DNA of 64,000 nt, taken from NCBI RefSeq assembly GCF_014904695.1, contig NZ_JACXXN010000021.1, positions 38,883 to 102,882 of the forward strand, given 5' to 3'. Shown piece after piece: positions 53,694 through 63,842 of this stretch; the first letter of the stretch is position 1; every line of letters starts with the position of its first letter. The translations under genes and the position numbers were made by a program. Source of the DNA: Nostoc sp. MG11. GTDB lineage: Bacteria > Cyanobacteriota > Cyanobacteriia > Cyanobacteriales > Nostocaceae. Under the pieces are notes generated by a model. It did no database searches. It had not been told where the DNA came from and saw only the letters and a list, made by a program, of their open reading frames with translations.

Positions 53694-54536
53694 ATGGCTG
53701 GCATAGTATCAGTTTCCCGCACGGATTTAGCACAGCGCCGCAAGAAGTTACGTCGACAGCGGCAGATGAAAATTCTTCAGGCTATTTGGCGAACCTTTGC
53801 CATAAGTGGACTAGCGGGTGGATTGCTGTGGGTGGCAATCCAACCAATATGGGTGCTAAATGCTCCCAAACAAATAGTAATGAAATCAGGCAATCAATTA
53901 TTGTCCGATGATGCAATGAAGTCACTGCTGGTGTTATCCTATCCCCAGTCTTTGTGGCGGATTAAACCGTCTGCGATCGCCGACTCTTTGAAGCAACAAC
54001 CAACTATTGCACAAGCAACAGTTAGCCGTCGTCTGTTTCCACCTGGATTAAACATCGAAATCCAGGAACGAATACCTGTAGCGATTGCTCAAAAACGCAT
54101 AGATCAACACAACACTACTAACAAAAAAGTGACTGTAGGCTTGCTAGATGCCAGTGGGGTTTGGATGCCCTTAGAAAAATACAAATCACTGAATCCTACC
54201 AGTAAATTGCCCACTCTCCAGGTTATTGGTTTGCCAGAACAATATAGTTCTTACTGGACTCAACTTTATCAAGCTGTCAGCCAAAGCTCCGTGAAGGTGA
54301 TAGAAATTGATTGCGAAGATCCAACGAATTTAATTTTGAAAACAGAATTAGGAAAAGTGCATCTTGGTGTTCCAAGTATCCAGTTACCTGAACAAATCAG
54401 GTTACTCGCTCAAATGCGCCATTTACCATCAAAACTCAATTCGAGCCAAATAGAGTATATTGATCTGAAAAATCCCGAATCTCCGTTGGTACAAGTGAAC
54501 CACAAAAAACCGAAAATTGACTCCCAAAATCCTTAG
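53694..54536 (+). CDS. ftsQ: Cell division protein FtsQ/DivIB
   Basis: A 280-residue protein with a basic cytoplasmic start (RTDLAQRRKKLRRQRQMKI), one membrane helix (GLAGGLLWVAIQPIWVL) and a POTRA domain IVMKSGNQLLSDDAMKSLLV ... QATVSRRLFPPGLNIEIQER, then a beta domain ending with YIDLKNPESPLVQVNHKKP. FtsQ links early and late divisome proteins. It precedes ftsZ in the same orientation, as in other cyanobacteria. GAAAGGGG precedes the ATG. Confidence 0.92.
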   Translation: MAGIVSVSRTDLAQRRKKLRRQRQMKILQAIWRTFAISGLAGGLLWVAIQPIWVLNAPKQIVMKSGNQLLSDDAMKSLLVLSYPQSLWRIKPSAIADSLKQQPTIAQATVSRRLFPPGLNIEIQERIPVAIAQKRIDQHNTTNKKVTVGLLDASGVWMPLEKYKSLNPTSKLPTLQVIGLPEQYSSYWTQLYQAVSQSSVKVIEIDCEDPTNLILKTELGKVHLGVPSIQLPEQIRLLAQMRHLPSKLNSSQIEYIDLKNPESPLVQVNHKKPKIDSQNP

Positions 54537-55818
54537 CTCTAAATAATGTGATTCATATATCAAGCGCTCCTAGTAAATCAATAAGTTTTATGCTGATAAA
54601 GATATTTATTATTTTGAGTTTTCCAGCAACCTGCGAAAAAATGGGCATTAATTTCTAATTAAGATGAGAGGAGCAATCATCAAACCTCTTCTGAGAGCAA
54701 ATTCTGAGAGCAAAGACCTTGAATTGTTATCCTAACATCTAGTGATAGGGTACAAGATGTTAGACAATCTGATGGTGGCATCTGGTGTACAAAATACCTT
54801 TTGTCTGTATGGTCTTCAACTGAAACCAACGCGTCAACACAAAATACGTAAGTTTTTCATTAAAGTCTGACTCACAAGCAAAGGACACTAGTAAGAACAA
54901 CTTATGCTACTAAATTTGTATAGAACCCAAGATGTTCTAACTTTGCTGAGTTGAGAGCATTTCCAAAGACGGTTTACCAAAGTTCCTAACCGTAACGAGA
55001 AACACTGCTATAAGTTCTGTCAGCGTTGCTTTTGGTGAGTCAGTTTGGATTTCTTTATGCTGTGCTTCCTATTGGGTTGCGAAGCATCTCTGAAACTCTT
55101 GGTTTGTTGACGGCACTGGTTAGAGTTCTCGTAAGATAAAATATTGCTCCAACAAAGTGTCCATTAAAACCAACCAAACAACAAATCAATCAGCTATAGT
55201 CTGACAAGCAAATTCTTCTTTACCCTTACCGGAAGAATAAGTAAGTAAAAGGCAAATATTGTGTCTTAAGTTGCAATCATACCCAATTGTGAAACTGATT
55301 AACAATATTATTATGGCAAGCAAGACGCACCTTGGCGCGACTTTACAAGTCATACCATCCGCAGATAATTTTGAGTGCGAGGTTGGTTTTATCATGATTA
55401 CGTGTATACGTAATCACGTAAAATTATTCTCAGTAATCAATTTCAAACGAAGACAGAATTGCTCCCAACCGTATTTTTCTTTCTTATTTGATTACATTTT
55501 ATACAATTTATACAGTGTGGTTGTGGTAACTAACCAAAAAATAACTGAGATTGAAAACTGTAAAATTAATGACCAACTTAAATCATTAACGCAAATAAAG
55601 GGAGGACATTGGAAATGCCAAAGAGATACTGAAAGAGATTGCCAACATAGGAGGGCAGAGATTAATGTCTGGTTGAGGTTATACAGATCAATTTTAAGTA
55701 AATATAGGTATACTTCTCTAGAATCATCTGTGCGATCTGCTGCATTGAAGGCTTATTCCATAGCAAATTTTTGCAGTGCCAATCCTGTTAGGGTTGTAAG
55801 TAGCGAGAACAATAAAGA
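54537..55818. other. Long non-coding region between ftsQ and ftsZ
   Basis: 1.3 kb before the hairpin at 55819. The 201-codon ORF starting at 55259 has no family resemblance, an odd composition and no ribosome site, so it is not called. The region probably holds the ftsZ promoter(s) and may encode a small RNA. Confidence 0.4.
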
Positions 55819-55843
55819 ACAGTGCCACAATCTATGGCACTGT
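55819..55843. promoter_or_regulatory. Perfect 9-bp hairpin in the ftsZ leader
   Basis: ACAGTGCCA (55819-55827) pairs with TGGCACTGT (55835-55843) around a 7-nt loop, 67 nt before the ftsZ start. No T-run follows, so it is not a standard terminator. It could affect ftsZ mRNA stability or translation. Confidence 0.4.
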
Positions 55844-55909
55844 CAAACTATAGTTGACTCTTAGGTGAATAACACCTAAAAAAGTCGTTTATCTACCTTT
55901 CTGAATGCA

Positions 55910-57199
55910 ATGACACTTGATAATAACCAAGGACTTACCTATAAAAACTCCCAATCTGCGGGACAGCCAGGGTTTTCTCTGGCAGTTAACTCGACGAATC
56001 CCTTTAATAACTCTGGGCTGAACTTTGGACAAAATCACGATAGTAAGAAGATTTCTTCTGAAAACAGCCGAATTGGCGAGATTGTTCCAGGTCGGGTTGC
56101 CAACATCAAAGTCATTGGTGTGGGTGGCGGCGGTGGTAATGCCGTAAATCGCATGATCGAGTCTGATGTCTCTGGGGTGGAGTTTTGGTCAATTAATACT
56201 GATGCCCAAGCTTTAACTTTGGCAGGTGCTCCTAGTCGATTGCAAATTGGACAAAAACTGACGCGAGGTTTAGGAGCAGGTGGTAATCCTGCCATTGGTC
56301 AAAAAGCAGCTGAGGAATCACGGGACGAAATTGCAACGGCTTTAGAAGGTGCAGACTTAGTATTTATCACTGCTGGCATGGGGGGTGGTACTGGAACAGG
56401 TGCAGCTCCGATTGTGGCAGAGGTAGCTAAAGAAATGGGCGCTCTCACTGTTGGCGTAGTTACACGTCCATTTGTATTTGAGGGACGCCGCCGTACAAGC
56501 CAAGCAGAACAAGGTATTGAAGGACTAAAAAGTAGAGTAGATACGCTGATCATTATCCCCAACAACAAGCTGCTGGAAGTGATCCCTGAGCAAACACCTG
56601 TGCAAGAAGCTTTTCGCTATGCAGATGATGTGCTACGTCAAGGGGTACAAGGAATTTCTGATATCATTACGATCCCCGGCTTGGTAAACGTTGACTTTGC
56701 CGATGTCCGAGCTGTGATGGCAGATGCAGGTTCCGCATTGATGGGGATTGGTGTTAGCTCTGGAAAATCCAGAGCCAGAGAAGCGGCGATCGCTGCTATT
56801 TCCTCACCTTTACTAGAATGTTCTATTGAAGGAGCCAGAGGAGTCGTCTTTAATATTACTGGCGGTACTGATCTAACCCTGCATGAAGTGAATGCTGCTG
56901 CGGAAGCAATTTATGAAGTGGTTGATCCCAACGCTAATATTATTTTTGGCGCAGTGATTGATGATAGACTCCAGGGTGAAGTAAGAATTACTGTAATTGC
57001 CACTGGATTTACAGGTGAAGTACAAGCTGTACCACAACAAAATGTGGCTAACGCCAGGGTAGTAACCCCAACTCAAAAGCGACCAACACCGCAACAGCCA
57101 CCCACAGTTAATCCTCCAACCCCAATTCCAGAACCAAAAGAAAAACCTGGATTGGATATACCTGATTTCTTGCGAAACCGAAATAAGCCAAGAAATTAA
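55910..57199 (+). CDS. ftsZ: Cell division protein FtsZ
   Basis: A 429-residue tubulin homologue. It has an N-terminal extension of ~60 residues typical of filamentous cyanobacteria ([20 protein letters not shown]). Then [20 protein letters not shown], the GTP-binding signature [20 protein letters not shown], and the catalytic loop [20 protein letters not shown]. The flexible Pro/Gln-rich linker ends in the conserved C-terminal peptide [13 protein letters not shown], which binds FtsA/SepF/ZipN-type partners. It polymerises into the division ring. Confidence 0.97.
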   Translation: MTLDNNQGLTYKNSQSAGQPGFSLAVNSTNPFNNSGLNFGQNHDSKKISSENSRIGEIVPGRVANIKVIGVGGGGGNAVNRMIESDVSGVEFWSINTDAQALTLAGAPSRLQIGQKLTRGLGAGGNPAIGQKAAEESRDEIATALEGADLVFITAGMGGGTGTGAAPIVAEVAKEMGALTVGVVTRPFVFEGRRRTSQAEQGIEGLKSRVDTLIIIPNNKLLEVIPEQTPVQEAFRYADDVLRQGVQGISDIITIPGLVNVDFADVRAVMADAGSALMGIGVSSGKSRAREAAIAAISSPLLECSIEGARGVVFNITGGTDLTLHEVNAAAEAIYEVVDPNANIIFGAVIDDRLQGEVRITVIATGFTGEVQAVPQQNVANARVVTPTQKRPTPQQPPTVNPPTPIPEPKEKPGLDIPDFLRNRNKPRN

Positions 57200-57708
57200 A
57201 TGATTTTGGATTTGAGATTTTAGATTAAATTTACAGTCTCAATCCAGGCTGAGGGCTGTATAAAATCTATTATTGCTAGGGTTTGAGCAGAGTTATCCCT
57301 GATCCTAATTGGTGACGGTACTCCTCGATGCTACCCATAGAGCGAATAAACTGGGGCAGGAGTCTGCTGACTCTTATGTCCTGTTATGCTTTTGGAGAAA
57401 AGCGGGAAGACTTACCCGACTAAACGGTTGTGATCGCGCTACATCTACCCTCGCGATCCATTGTCCTATGGCTGCCTCTGCTCGGAATAGATGCGGGTTC
57501 GTAATCAACTGTTCTCTGGCTTTGCTGGAGTTTGAACACATAATCATTTTTCACCTGCTTGGGCTGAATCTCAGCACTAGATACTGCTGTAATTTTTGAG
57601 TCAACGCAAATGACTATCATATTCTTGAGCTAACTGTAAAAGCCTATAGACAGGTAAGCGGCTTTCCGTAAGGTAGAACACCAAGAAAAAAGCGAAGGTC
57701 AATATAAA
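57200..57708. other. ftsZ-gshB convergent intergenic region, GC-richer segment
   Basis: A 509-bp gap between convergent genes. The central ~57290-57600 is less AT-rich than the rest and carries several short inverted stretches (GTCTGCTGACT, GCGGGAAGACTTACCCG). No protein of the ORFs on either strand is recognisable. A structured RNA is possible but not identified. Confidence 0.3.
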
Positions 57709-58689
57709 TTATTTCGGTTTTTTGGTTTGTAAAGTCTGTTCAACCCATTGAATTACTTGATGACCAAGGTGCGTGCTATCGAGTCGGTCAATCTCGCGAA
57801 TTCCAGTGGGACTAGTAACATTGACTTCAGTCAGGTAGCCACCGATAACGTCAATACCCACAAAAATTAAGCCGTCTTGGCGTAAGCGCTCATTGATTTG
57901 AGCACAGATTTCATGCTCTCTTGAAGTAATTTGGGTTGAAGCGACTGTGCCACCAGCTGCCATATTATTGCGAAAATCAGTACCACTAGAAAGCCGATTG
58001 AGCGAACCAATTGGTTCACCATTGAGCAGAATAATTCGCTTGTCTCCTTCTTTTGCCTCTGGTAGATAGGTTTGTACCATTACTGGCACTCGGCCTTGGA
58101 GAGTACTGAGTTCGACAATGGAATTGAAGTTGCGATCGCCTGATTGCAAAAATAAAATCCCTTCCCCAGCTTTATTACCCAGTGGTTTGAGAACTGTTGC
58201 CCCTTTTGCTTCCACAAATTGCTGGATAAGCTGTTTATCGGCACTAACAATTGTTTCTGGAATTGCTTTGGTAAACTGAAGGGCATACATTTTTTCGTTT
58301 GCCCCCCGGATGCCACTGGGGCTGTTAATCAACAGGGTTTTGTTTTGGTCAATGTAATCCAGAATATATGTGGCATATAGATAGGAATCATTGACAGGTG
58401 GATCTGTCCGCATAAATACGGCGTCCATTGTGTCTAAAGAACTTAAGGAGCGAGTGCTCAACTTACACCAAGGATTTGCTGCTAACCAGCGTCCTTCTAT
58501 CAACTCTACTGGTACAAGTTCCACTCGATGTAAGACAGCCCAGGCTTTGCCTTCCACCACACTCAGCATATTTGCCTGAGTCACCCAAACTTCGTGTCCG
58601 AGAATTTGCGCTGCTTCCATAAGGGCAACGCTGGTATCATGACACGGGTCAAGCTGATGAATGGGATCAATTATAAAAGCTAGTTTCAC
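57709..58689 (-). CDS. gshB: Glutathione synthetase
   Basis: A 326-residue ATP-grasp enzyme. LAFIIDPIHQLDPCHDTSVA is the GshB N-terminus; FMRTDPPVNDSYLYATYILD, LINSPSGIRGANEKMYALQF, VLKPLGNKAGEGILFL, KEGDKRIILLNGEPIGSLNR and EVNVTSPTGIREIDRLDSTH give the substrate-, ATP- and Mg-binding parts. It joins gamma-glutamylcysteine and glycine in the cytoplasm. The glutaredoxin gene is directly upstream on the same strand (206 bp), a sensible thiol-redox pair. Confidence 0.95.
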   Translation of the reverse strand: MKLAFIIDPIHQLDPCHDTSVALMEAAQILGHEVWVTQANMLSVVEGKAWAVLHRVELVPVELIEGRWLAANPWCKLSTRSLSSLDTMDAVFMRTDPPVNDSYLYATYILDYIDQNKTLLINSPSGIRGANEKMYALQFTKAIPETIVSADKQLIQQFVEAKGATVLKPLGNKAGEGILFLQSGDRNFNSIVELSTLQGRVPVMVQTYLPEAKEGDKRIILLNGEPIGSLNRLSSGTDFRNNMAAGGTVASTQITSREHEICAQINERLRQDGLIFVGIDVIGGYLTEVNVTSPTGIREIDRLDSTHLGHQVIQWVEQTLQTKKPK

Positions 58690-58895
58690 GCTTTCTACCT
58701 ACCTCAATCACCAGGAAATTTAATAGTTATTCAATTTAGATTATCTCTTGATGATCTCACTAATTGACGTACATGTGTACTGCTGAAGATGACCATTTAG
58801 TTTCCCAGGTAATGTTTTGTTGTCCAGGCATAGTTTTTGTAGAAAAAACCGGGTAGATACACAGCACCTTGCCCTTGGTGCAATACCTTCTCAAC

Positions 58896-59168
58896 CTACA
58901 CAATATTGCTGGAAGCTAGTAATTCATCAAGTTTGCCTTGACGATCTAAAGCATGGATGTCATCACAACCACCAACATGTTCATCGTTGATGAAAATTTG
59001 TGGTAGAGAACGTCTTCCATTTGCCCTTTGAGCCATTTTGTTTCTTGCCGCCTCATCTCCATCAATACTGTATTCGAAAAATTCGACTCCCTTGTTATTC
59101 AGCAAACTTTTAGCACGGATACAAAACGGGCAAGTTCTCCAAGTGTAAATTTCTACTTTTGCAGTCAT
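58896..59168 (-). CDS. grxC: Glutaredoxin 3 (GrxC)
   Basis: A 90-residue thioredoxin-fold protein with the dithiol active site in YTWRTCPFCIRAKSLL, the cis-Pro in RRSLPQIFINDEHVGGCDD and the end LDRQGKLDELL. It reduces disulfides with glutathione. Upstream of gshB and probably in one operon. A strong hairpin is 34 nt before its start (59203-59239). Confidence 0.95.
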   Translation of the reverse strand: MTAKVEIYTWRTCPFCIRAKSLLNNKGVEFFEYSIDGDEAARNKMAQRANGRRSLPQIFINDEHVGGCDDIHALDRQGKLDELLASSNIV

Positions 59169-59202
59169 AAAGCGCTCAACTTAATTTAGTACTTCTTAAT
59201 TT

Positions 59203-59239
59203 TAGAACGTTGCCAGCTATTGCTAGTGGCAACGTTCTA
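59203..59239. promoter_or_regulatory. Perfect 13-bp stem in the grxC leader
   Basis: TAGAACGTTGCCA (59203-59215) and TGGCAACGTTCTA (59227-59239) pair around an 11-nt loop. No T-run follows on the minus strand. It is either the end of the upstream PEP-CTERM transcript or a leader element of grxC. Confidence 0.5.
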
Positions 59240-59440
59240 TTTTGCTAAAACTGTATATAAAATTTTTTATGTATTAACCGAGCTAATAAATGTAGCTATT
59301 AACTTAACTTGTTTATTTTATAAAGTAAGTATACTTTCTGATTAAGTAGTGCTAGGACGAAGGGCTTACTTAAAAAAATAATTACTACTATCTAGCTAAT
59401 GGGGGAAGAAGTACCTTTGTGCTTCTCCACCCAAACTGAA

Positions 59441-60166
59441 TTAGCAGTGTTGCTGACTGCTATGGAGACTGTTTGCTTTTTTGGTGAGTCTCAAAACACC
59501 TACAGCAAATAAGCCAAGAGCCACAGCTGTACTAGGCTCAGGTACTTTTTTAGGTGGTGGTGGTGGTGGGGTGTAGTAAGGAGCTTGTCCTTTAAGTTTG
59601 CTACTTCCTTCTCGACTACTTCCAGAACCTACGCTCATTAAACGTACTCCGAAGTTCTGTTCAGAAAATTGAGCCAGGGTTAGAGCTTGTGAACTGTGGG
59701 ATAGGGTAAATGTAGTTGATTGAATGTCGCCTTTTCCTTTCCCTATACCTTCTTGACCAATTTCTACCGCAGCATCAAAGGAACCGCCACCACCGTTTAG
59801 ATTGTTACTACCGCTGCCGACAGAGTTAATTGTCCCAGCAGGGCCAAATTTGCTGGCTGTTATATCTGTACCTACTACTTGGAGACCACTGAGAAGCGAA
59901 TCATTCAAAATATTGAAGAAAACGCCTCGTATGTCAGCAATTGTGTTGGTGCCAGTCGATAAAAAGTCCACTTTGAACCGAACTTTGCCTGCTCCTGCTA
60001 TTTCGTCATCCAAGGTAAACTTCACCTGAGTGTCATAACCTGTGAATTCGTTGATAGTGAAATTTATAGAAGCTGCATTAGCAGGGGAAAAGGTAGAAAG
60101 TGATATTACAACAGCAGTAGCAGCCAAAACGCCGGGCAATACAGAAGTTGAAAAGGGGTTTTTCAT
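59441..60166 (-). CDS. PEP-CTERM domain surface protein
   Basis: A 241-residue secreted protein. The signal peptide (VLAATAVVISLSTFSPANAA) is followed by a beta-rich domain (INFTINEFTGYDTQVKFTLD) with Gly/Ser-rich stretches, then a Pro-rich spacer and the sorting signal VPEPSTAVALGLFAVGVLRL with basic tail TKKANS. PEP-CTERM proteins are processed by exosortase systems and exposed at the surface or in the sheath. The biological role is unknown. The terminal QQHC after the basic tail is unusual. Confidence 0.9.
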   Translation of the reverse strand: MKNPFSTSVLPGVLAATAVVISLSTFSPANAASINFTINEFTGYDTQVKFTLDDEIAGAGKVRFKVDFLSTGTNTIADIRGVFFNILNDSLLSGLQVVGTDITASKFGPAGTINSVGSGSNNLNGGGGSFDAAVEIGQEGIGKGKGDIQSTTFTLSHSSQALTLAQFSEQNFGVRLMSVGSGSSREGSSKLKGQAPYYTPPPPPPKKVPEPSTAVALGLFAVGVLRLTKKANSLHSSQQHC

Positions 60167-60361
60167 GTTGAATAGTACTTACGAAACAGAAAGTTGAGAC
60201 TCAATTGGTAAAGATGGGAATTTGATAAATTGCTATCCATCTAACTGATATTAAAAGCACCTTACAAATAGGCCTTACATTACACTAATCTAGGCATCCA
60301 AGGGTGAGTTGTCTATAATACAGACTCTATATTCAAAAACACTTTATTTTTAACTTCACAT

Positions 60362-60390
60362 CAGGAAAAAACCCAGTATTTCTACTGGGT
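60362..60390 (-). terminator. Terminator after hflX
   Basis: On the minus strand ACCCAGTA GAAA TACTGGGT forms a GNRA-loop hairpin (60371-60390) followed by TTTTTCCTGA. It lies ~37 nt past the hflX stop. Confidence 0.85.
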
Positions 60391-60426
60391 CTTAAAGTGT
60401 TAAAAAATCAAAACTAAGTTCTATAT

Positions 60427-62052
60427 TTACCCACCGTCCACGGCATATTGAATTAGCTGAGCAAGACGCTGGCGTAGGGTTTCTAATCCCAAGCGCTGAC
60501 TTGCAGAAATAAATACCGCTAGAGGAAACTCTTCCCTAGCTAAAGCTAATGTCTCGCTACTTGCTTGATCAATCTTATTAAAAGTAACCAGTGCTGGGCC
60601 GGGGGTCACTGGCATTTGCGCTAGGATTTCCCTAACTGCGCGAATATGACTCAACCAAGCAGGATGAGATAAATCAACCAAATGCAGTAGAGCATCGGCT
60701 TCTGTGACTTCCTCCAAAGTAGCGCGGAAGGCATCCATTAAAGATGTAGGCAGTTCGTGTATGAACCCTACCGTATCTGTGATCAGAATTTCTTGAGGTT
60801 CATCTGTTTCGCCATGAGGAATTACTAAGCGACGCGTGGTGGGATCGAGAGTAGCAAATAACTGATCGGCTGTGTAAACTTCAGCATTAGTGAGAGCATT
60901 GAGCAAGGTAGACTTGCCCGCGTTAGTATAACCAACCAAAGCAACTGAGGGAACTTCTCGATGCTGCCGTCGCTGCCGTAACCGCGAACGATGTGCTTGC
61001 AATTGGTTGACTTCTTTTTGCAGTCGGGAAATGCGCTGTTGAATGGCACGTCGTTCTGTTTCTAGTTTGGTTTCACCAGGTCCACGAGTCCCAATACCAC
61101 CACCCAACCTAGACATTGTACGACCTCTACCAGCAAGTCGCGGCTGCATGTATTCTAACTGTGCTAGTTCTACTTGTAATTTACCAGCACGGGACTGAGC
61201 GCGTTGGGCAAATATATCCAGAATTACTTCAGTGCGGTCAACCACCCTGATACCAATTTGCATTTCTAAGTTGCGGACTTGGGAGGGTGAGAGGTCGCGG
61301 TCAAAGACTACTAGATTAACGCCCAGGATTTGGGCAGTTAAGGCAATTTCTTGTACTTTACCTTCGCCAACTACTGTCTGGGGATGAATGCGCGATCGCT
61401 TTTGTTGTACTGTTTGTAATACATCTCCACCAGCAGTATCCACTAACCGTGCTAATTCTGCTAAGGTGTCCTGAAATCGTTGTGGACTTATCTCACTGGT
61501 CATCAGCCCCACAATTAGCACGCGATCGTGATCAGCGTCCACTTCCTGAGCGACAAATTCCCGCTGGAATTCCGCTTCCAGATTTTCCACTAAGTCTATT
61601 AAATCTTGCTCTGCTAGATCATCCAAGCTCAGAGGCGGCGATATATTCCAACTTGGGGGTTGGACTTGGCTCTGCTCTACTTTGGATGCGGCAGGACTAG
61701 TCACCAGAGTGCGAGACTCTTGGGGTGTCAGATGAGCCAGATAAGCTTCTTTGACGTACCCAGTAGCGCCACCTCCCCGCCGTGTAAATCCTGTGCCGGT
61801 AATGTTTAGAACAACCAAAGCATCTAAACGTTGCAGTGCCATAGCCGTCAGTGCCGCCTCATTAGGCGGTTCGGGCTTGAGATGGGTGGCGATACAACGA
61901 ATACCGCTGAGCCGTTCTGCACCATAACGGGGCAATTCCAGCGGTGGGATTTGTGTTTGACGCGGTGTACCTACCCCAACACGAATCACTTGCCCGCGAC
62001 GGTTGAGATAGGCACATACAGGTTGATTGACTTCTGTACTAATTGCTGCCAA
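60427..62052 (-). CDS. hflX: GTPase HflX
   Basis: A 541-residue GTPase as drawn from a TTG. The middle has the HflX glycine-rich region GRGRTMSRLGGGIGTRGPGE TKLETERR. The G domain has VALVGYTNAGKSTLLNALTN, a switch I Thr, DTVGFIHELP and NKID. HflX splits stalled or hibernating 70S ribosomes. The frame is open 40 codons farther to 62172, and those codons read IETIFGNLQGLKSSQLKQLQ, which fits the HflX N-terminus. The natural start is therefore probably at 62172, but the codon there is ATA. The short start is a fallback. Confidence 0.93.
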   Translation of the reverse strand: MAAISTEVNQPVCAYLNRRGQVIRVGVGTPRQTQIPPLELPRYGAERLSGIRCIATHLKPEPPNEAALTAMALQRLDALVVLNITGTGFTRRGGGATGYVKEAYLAHLTPQESRTLVTSPAASKVEQSQVQPPSWNISPPLSLDDLAEQDLIDLVENLEAEFQREFVAQEVDADHDRVLIVGLMTSEISPQRFQDTLAELARLVDTAGGDVLQTVQQKRSRIHPQTVVGEGKVQEIALTAQILGVNLVVFDRDLSPSQVRNLEMQIGIRVVDRTEVILDIFAQRAQSRAGKLQVELAQLEYMQPRLAGRGRTMSRLGGGIGTRGPGETKLETERRAIQQRISRLQKEVNQLQAHRSRLRQRRQHREVPSVALVGYTNAGKSTLLNALTNAEVYTADQLFATLDPTTRRLVIPHGETDEPQEILITDTVGFIHELPTSLMDAFRATLEEVTEADALLHLVDLSHPAWLSHIRAVREILAQMPVTPGPALVTFNKIDQASSETLALAREEFPLAVFISASQRLGLETLRQRLAQLIQYAVDGG

Positions 62053-62552
62053 ACGCTGGGAAAACTCGGACGTGGTGATGCGATCGCCCGGTATGCGCTG
62101 GTGATACAGCCGCTGTAATTGCTTCAGCTGGCTGGATTTTAAACCTTGGAGATTTCCAAAGATAGTTTCTATAGGCGTTTATGACCAGTAAATGGCCCCC
62201 CAAATCCTTCTATATGTCTATTTTACAACAGTATTTAGGGTACAAACTCTCTCCTGTGAGGGATGGGATCTGGGAGAACAAATTTTAAGTGTCTATTTCA
62301 CCAGCTTGTTGCAGTGCCAAATTTATCAGTAGCGATCGCCCTAATTCATATTTCTATTCTGCAACGCCAATATTTTTCTGTCTTGCGCAAGGGCGATCAC
62401 GCTTAATTTCAGTTAGTATTGTCAATGGAAATGAGAAGGCGATCGCTAGATTAATCATTACATTCACAAGCATTAAAGACTCGCCAACGAGTATTAAAGA
62501 CTCACTAACAAAGAAACTACAAGGAAATAGGAAAATTTGTACTCCCTTGTCT

Positions 62553-63533
62553 TTACAAAAGAGAAACTGGGGTTAAAGTATTTCGCCATCGTCTCACTGC
62601 TGTTTGCAATTCTCTAGCCAACCAGCCATCAAACTGTGGATAAATTGGCGATCGTGGCACTAATTCCCACCCAGCAGGTTGTAAAATTTCTCTCAATGCT
62701 TGCTCTTGAAGATGAGGATAATCAGGATTCACTTCATCTTTCGGCCCTATTCCGCCCAAGTCTCTCGCACCAGCTTCGATACAAGCAAGTAACCATTGCT
62801 CATCTTTAACTAAATTCGGTGGAATTTGAATAGTAATATCTGGCGGTAAAATCTGACGTGCTTTGGTAATTAATTCTGGTAGTTGATGGGGGTCAAAGGG
62901 AGGTGCGTCAAAGGTTTGTTGATTTCCTGGACTGTGAGGTTGCAGGATCACTTCTTGAATATGATGGTAACTTTGATGCAAATCAGATATGGCCGCCAAT
63001 GTTTCCCACCAATCATCCTCAGTTTCCCCAATTCCCAACAGTAGCCCAGTTGTAAAGGGAATCCGCAACTCTCCCGCCCATTGTAATTGTTGCAACCTTA
63101 CTGCTGATAATTTACTCGGTGCGTGCCGATGAACAGTATTTAACAATTTTGGTGTTAATTGCTCCAACATTAATCCCATAGAAACATTCACACACTTCAG
63201 CTTTCGCATTTCCTCAAAACTCAGTGGGCCTGCATTGGTGTGCGGTAAGAACTCCATCGAAAGTGCTAATTCACACAAATCATAAATCCGCTGAAACCAC
63301 GCCTGACGCCTTAGTGAATAGGGATGTACTTCACCACTGAGTATAAGGATTTCACAGATGTTTTGGCTTTGAAGCTGTTTTAAGATGCTTTCTGCTGCTG
63401 AGAGGCTCATCCACGGACTTTTACCCGGTTCGGTGCGAAAGTTGCAGTACGTACAGCGATTAAAGCATTCATAAGTCGGAACTATTGTATAAGCAGGGCT
63501 ATAGGTGACAATGCGGGAATAATCAATTGGCAT
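62553..63533 (-). CDS. cofG: FO synthase subunit CofG
   Basis: A 326-residue radical-SAM enzyme. The iron-sulfur motif is TYECFNRCTYCNFRTEPG (CxxxCxxC). FMGL-like SMGLMLEQLTPKLLNTVHRH, PFTTGLLLGIGETEDDWWE and IQEVILQPHSPGNQ follow. CofG with CofH makes 7,8-didemethyl-8-hydroxy-5-deazariboflavin (FO), the chromophore of coenzyme F420 and of cyanobacterial photolyase. cofH is not in the window. Confidence 0.92.
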   Translation of the reverse strand: MPIDYSRIVTYSPAYTIVPTYECFNRCTYCNFRTEPGKSPWMSLSAAESILKQLQSQNICEILILSGEVHPYSLRRQAWFQRIYDLCELALSMEFLPHTNAGPLSFEEMRKLKCVNVSMGLMLEQLTPKLLNTVHRHAPSKLSAVRLQQLQWAGELRIPFTTGLLLGIGETEDDWWETLAAISDLHQSYHHIQEVILQPHSPGNQQTFDAPPFDPHQLPELITKARQILPPDITIQIPPNLVKDEQWLLACIEAGARDLGGIGPKDEVNPDYPHLQEQALREILQPAGWELVPRSPIYPQFDGWLARELQTAVRRWRNTLTPVSLL

Positions 63534-63755
63534 AAAACAGGCTCTATCTCACTACGCCACAATCTCTACCTGAGTAAGGTTACGAAAACTGAGCCGATTC
63601 AAATTGTCATAACTAGATGACTGCAATTAAAGTTTATATTTTTTAAACTCATACTATCACTGCATTTGAGGCGATTTTATGCTTGTAAAGTAATACTTTA
63701 GAGCTTTCTATAAGCTTATTTACAGGGTTAATAGAAAAATTTATTTACAAAACAC

Positions 63756-63784
63756 TTTACAAAATGCAATATTTTATTTAAGAT
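63756..63784 (+). promoter_or_regulatory. Probable psbA promoter
   Basis: TTTACA (63756-63761) and TAAGAT (63779-63784) are separated by 17 bp, matching the sigma-70-type pattern, ~59 nt before the psbA ATG. The rest of the 309-bp gap is AT-rich with no gene seen. Confidence 0.4.
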
Positions 63785-63842
63785 AAATTACAGGTAGCAA
63801 AGCTTACCTAAACATTCATAAGCAAATTGTAATTATAAAACC

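Noticed and set aside
55259..55864. 201-codon ORF between ftsQ and ftsZ
   Set aside because: Composition looks random (many Cys, Asn, Ile), there is no ribosome site, and no domain pattern. It overlaps the ftsZ leader hairpin. Treated as non-coding.
57309..57599. 96-codon ORF after ftsZ
   Set aside because: Cys/Arg-rich translation without a recognisable pattern; probably non-coding, noted instead as a possible RNA region.
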